A DNA stretch of 64,000 nucleotides. It comes from Aestuariivivens sediminis. GTDB lineage: Bacteria > Bacteroidota > Bacteroidia > Flavobacteriales > Flavobacteriaceae. The position numbers and the translations under genes were made by a program. The notes below the pieces were generated by a model, which searched no databases, was not told the DNA's origin, and saw only the letters and a list, made by a program, of their open reading frames with translations. Location: NCBI RefSeq assembly GCF_022662105.1, contig NZ_JAKMCP010000003.1:682001-746000 (forward strand), in the 5' to 3' direction. Positions 62,115-64,000 of this stretch are shown one piece after another; within the stretch, counting starts at the first letter, position 1; every line of letters starts with the position of its first letter.

Positions 62115-63224
62115 CTACAACGCATCAATAACTGCACTCAATCGCTGTGTAATTTCTTCAATACTTCCTACACCATCAACGCCGAAATATTTATTTTGAG
62201 TGGAATAGTAGTCTCTTAAAATGGCCGTTTTGTTGTAGTATTCAGTAATCCTATTTCTAATAATGGACTTATCGGCATCATCAGGCCTTCCACTGGTTTT
62301 ACCTCTTTTCAGTAAACGTTCAACTAATATTTCATCTTCTACTTCTAAGGCAATCATTGCATTAATTTGTGAATCTTTACTGTCCATCAAACGATCCAAC
62401 GCTTGGGCCTGAGCATTGGTACGTGGGAAACCATCAAAAATAAATCCATTGGCATCAGCATTTTTTTCAACTTCCGCATTTAACATATCTATAGTAACCT
62501 TATCTGGAACTAAATCTCCTTTATCCATATAGGATTTGGCTAACATACCCAAAGCGGTTTCGTTTTTAATATTATAGCGAAACACATCCCCTGTTGAGAT
62601 GTGTACTAAATTATATTTTTGCTTTAAAAATTCTGCCTGGGTTCCTTTTCCAGCACCTGGAGGGCCAAAAAGTACAAAGTTTGTCATATGCTGTGTTTCT
62701 TTTATTTGATATACTTCAGGGATGTTCCTCCCCAATCCATTATAATCTAAACCAAAGCCAACAATAAACTTATTTGGAATTTCAATACCGATATAATGGA
62801 GTTTGAAATCCTTTTTATAAGCCTCAGGCTTGTAAAATAGGGTTGCTATTTTAAGCGTTTTTACCTTTTCATTTTTAAAAATGCGGTGGACCTCGGCCAG
62901 GGTATTCCCAGAATCAATAATATCTTCTAAAACAATAACCGTACGTCCCGTTAAATCTTGTGTCAACCCAATTAAACGTTGGATATCTTCAGTAGACTTT
63001 ACCCCTTCATAAGACGCTAATTTTATGAAGGTGACCTCACAGGGTTTTGGAAATTTCTTAACAAAATCACTTACTACCATAAACGATCCATTCAAAATTC
63101 CTATGAATACAGGTATTTCGTCACCAACATCTTGAGCAATATCATTCGCCATCCGCCCTAGGGCATCGTTAATTTGCTGAGCTGAAATAAATGGTTTAAA
63201 ATATTTATCGTGAAGCTTTATCAC
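62115..63224 (-). CDS. adk: Hypoxanthine phosphoribosyltransferase-adenylate kinase fusion
   Basis: A 369-residue two-domain protein. Residues 1-177 are a hypoxanthine/guanine phosphoribosyltransferase with PRPP loop VLEDIIDSGNTL (98-109). Residues 180-369 are a full-length short-lid adenylate kinase, with P-loop GPPGAGKGTQ (187-196), FPRTNAQAQALD and GRPDD. The Met at the start of the Adk half (residue 180) could be a former start codon, but the frame is open through both. The fusion joins purine salvage with AMP phosphorylation. Similar fused forms appear to be common in Flavobacteriaceae. Confidence 0.93.
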   Translation of the reverse strand: MIKLHDKYFKPFISAQQINDALGRMANDIAQDVGDEIPVFIGILNGSFMVVSDFVKKFPKPCEVTFIKLASYEGVKSTEDIQRLIGLTQDLTGRTVIVLEDIIDSGNTLAEVHRIFKNEKVKTLKIATLFYKPEAYKKDFKLHYIGIEIPNKFIVGFGLDYNGLGRNIPEVYQIKETQHMTNFVLFGPPGAGKGTQAEFLKQKYNLVHISTGDVFRYNIKNETALGMLAKSYMDKGDLVPDKVTIDMLNAEVEKNADANGFIFDGFPRTNAQAQALDRLMDSKDSQINAMIALEVEDEILVERLLKRGKTSGRPDDADKSIIRNRITEYYNKTAILRDYYSTQNKYFGVDGVGSIEEITQRLSAVIDAL

Positions 63225-63245
63225 TATAACTTATTGTTAAAGTTG

Positions 63246-63253
63246 CAAAGATA
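63246..63253 (-). promoter_or_regulatory. Probable -7 element for the HPRT-Adk gene
   Basis: On the minus strand TATCTTTG (TAnnTTTG type) lies 21 bases upstream of the ATG at 63224. No TTG at the usual distance. Confidence 0.45.
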
Positions 63254-63316
63254 ATAAATGATTTATGATTTGCGATTTTTGAATTACGATTTACGAAGTA
63301 ATTACATATTAAAATG

Positions 63317-63324
63317 TATTTTTG
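63317..63324 (+). promoter_or_regulatory. Probable -7 element for purK
   Basis: TATTTTTG (TAnnTTTG type) lies 36 bases before the purK ATG. The upstream ACGATT-rich stretch has no TTG at the expected distance. Confidence 0.45.
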
Positions 63325-63360
63325 CCTAATCTTAATATCGTCCTAGGAAATTTATTTAAA

Positions 63361-64000
63361 ATGAATTATTTCTCTTCAAATTTCAAACTGGGTATTTTAG
63401 GCGGCGGTCAGTTGGGTAAAATGCTACTATACAATACCAGAAAATTTGATATTTGCACATGTGTTTTAGAGGCTAGCGAAGATGCCCCCTGTAAAATTGC
63501 CTGTGATGAGTTCCATCTGGGGGATTTAATGGATTATGACGCTGTATATAATTTTGGAAAACAGGTGGATGTGTTGACCTTTGAAATTGAAAACGTTAAT
63601 GTTGATGCTCTGGAAACCCTTGAAAAGCAAGGCGTAAAAGTGTATCCATCTTCAAAAACATTACGCATCATTCAAAACAAGGCTCAACAAAAATTATTTT
63701 ATGTTGATAACGAGTTACCAACAGCATCTTTTTCTCGTTTTGCATTTACTTCGGAAATAAAGAAAGTGATAAAACATGATGGATTGTCCTTCCCATTTGT
63801 TTGGAAAGCTGCCCAATTTGGATATGATGGACAAGGTGTCAAAATTGTGAAATCTATTGACGACTTGGAGGGTTTGCCCAATGTTGAATGCATTGCCGAA
63901 GCCCTCGTTCCTTTTAAAAATGAACTTTCCGTTATTGTTGCCCGTAATGCTTCCGGTGAAACAAAAAGTTATCCTGTTGTCGAAATGGAGTTTCATCCTG
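63361..64000 (+). CDS. purK: 5-(carboxyamino)imidazole ribonucleotide synthase (3' end off window)
   Basis: ATP-grasp enzyme of purine synthesis that carboxylates AIR. Only the first 213 codons are in the window. The N-terminal GILGGGQLGKML nucleotide-binding loop, the FEIENV motif and the ATP-grasp FPFVWKAAQFGYDGQGV segment, with EALVPFKNELSVIVAR, are intact. It is divergent from the HPRT-Adk gene, so both divergent genes act in purine metabolism. Confidence 0.95.
   Translation, partial: MNYFSSNFKLGILGGGQLGKMLLYNTRKFDICTCVLEASEDAPCKIACDEFHLGDLMDYDAVYNFGKQVDVLTFEIENVNVDALETLEKQGVKVYPSSKTLRIIQNKAQQKLFYVDNELPTASFSRFAFTSEIKKVIKHDGLSFPFVWKAAQFGYDGQGVKIVKSIDDLEGLPNVECIAEALVPFKNELSVIVARNASGETKSYPVVEMEFHP

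Noticed and set aside
1-64000. CRISPR arrays, toxin-antitoxin or restriction-modification modules
   Set aside because: I looked for regularly spaced repeats and small paired ORFs with known toxin or nuclease motifs and found none.

Overview
The window is a low-GC (roughly one third G+C) chromosomal segment from a member of the Bacteroidota, most likely family Flavobacteriaceae. The evidence is the TAnnTTTG-type promoter element upstream of many genes, the near absence of Shine-Dalgarno sequences (rpsU is the clear exception), a type IX secretion sorting tail on a secreted protease, and protein sequences typical of the family. I see no insertion sequence, prophage, CRISPR array or integron. 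It reads as a core-genome block with a few less familiar lipoproteins and secreted proteins. TTG and GTG start codons are unusually frequent.

Layout. (1) 1-10.6 kb, all on the minus strand, is the transcription/translation block: rpsU, xerC-hpf, four tRNAs (Thr, Tyr, Gly, Thr), tuf, tRNA-Trp, secE, nusG, rplK-rplA-rplJ-rplL and rpoB, which runs off the left edge. (2) 10.6-22.8 kb carries an acyl-CoA dehydrogenase, a helix-hairpin-helix protein, an alanine/glycine:cation symporter, a K+ channel with an RCK domain, PspC and DUF2851/DUF2721 proteins, valS, a DUF1573 protein and a retropepsin-like/PDZ protein. (3) 22.8-35.7 kb is mostly plus strand: an aminotransferase and murB, an ECF sigma/anti-sigma pair, a small Cys-rich membrane protein, a glycosyltransferase with a second sigma factor, lipA, gap, a hybrid histidine kinase, lpxK (minus), a Nif3 protein and a zinc-ribbon-family coiled coil that has lost its cysteines. 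(4) 35.8-43.3 kb holds a secreted M43 protease, msrA, several envelope proteins, and two thiol/sulfur units (thioredoxin-like pair and rhodanese pair) next to a divergent MarR regulator.

(5) 43.3-50.3 kb is a complete trpEGDCFBA operon. It is preceded by what looks like a textbook ribosome-mediated attenuator: a Bacteroidota promoter, a TTG-initiated 15-residue leader peptide with three consecutive Trp codons, a segment able to act as antiterminator, and an intrinsic terminator. (6) 50.3-64 kb contains an FtsX/LolC-like permease facing a NamZ-type (DUF1343) lipoprotein, a fatty acid hydroxylase-family protein, a cysteine-cluster protein, a methyltransferase, a large TPR protein followed by an outer-membrane barrel, ftsE, obgE, a hypoxanthine phosphoribosyltransferase-adenylate kinase fusion, and the start of purK at the right edge.

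The strongest items for a second look are the trp attenuator, the extended Shine-Dalgarno in front of rpsU (fits bS21 autoregulation in a lineage whose ribosomes hide the anti-SD), the HPRT-Adk fusion, the cysteine-less zinc-ribbon protein, a perfect palindrome at the marR promoter, an insertion in TrpF, and an overlapping terminator/promoter before the tRNA-tuf cluster. I found no clearly new multi-gene defence or mobile system. Everything here is inferred from sequence reading without database searches.
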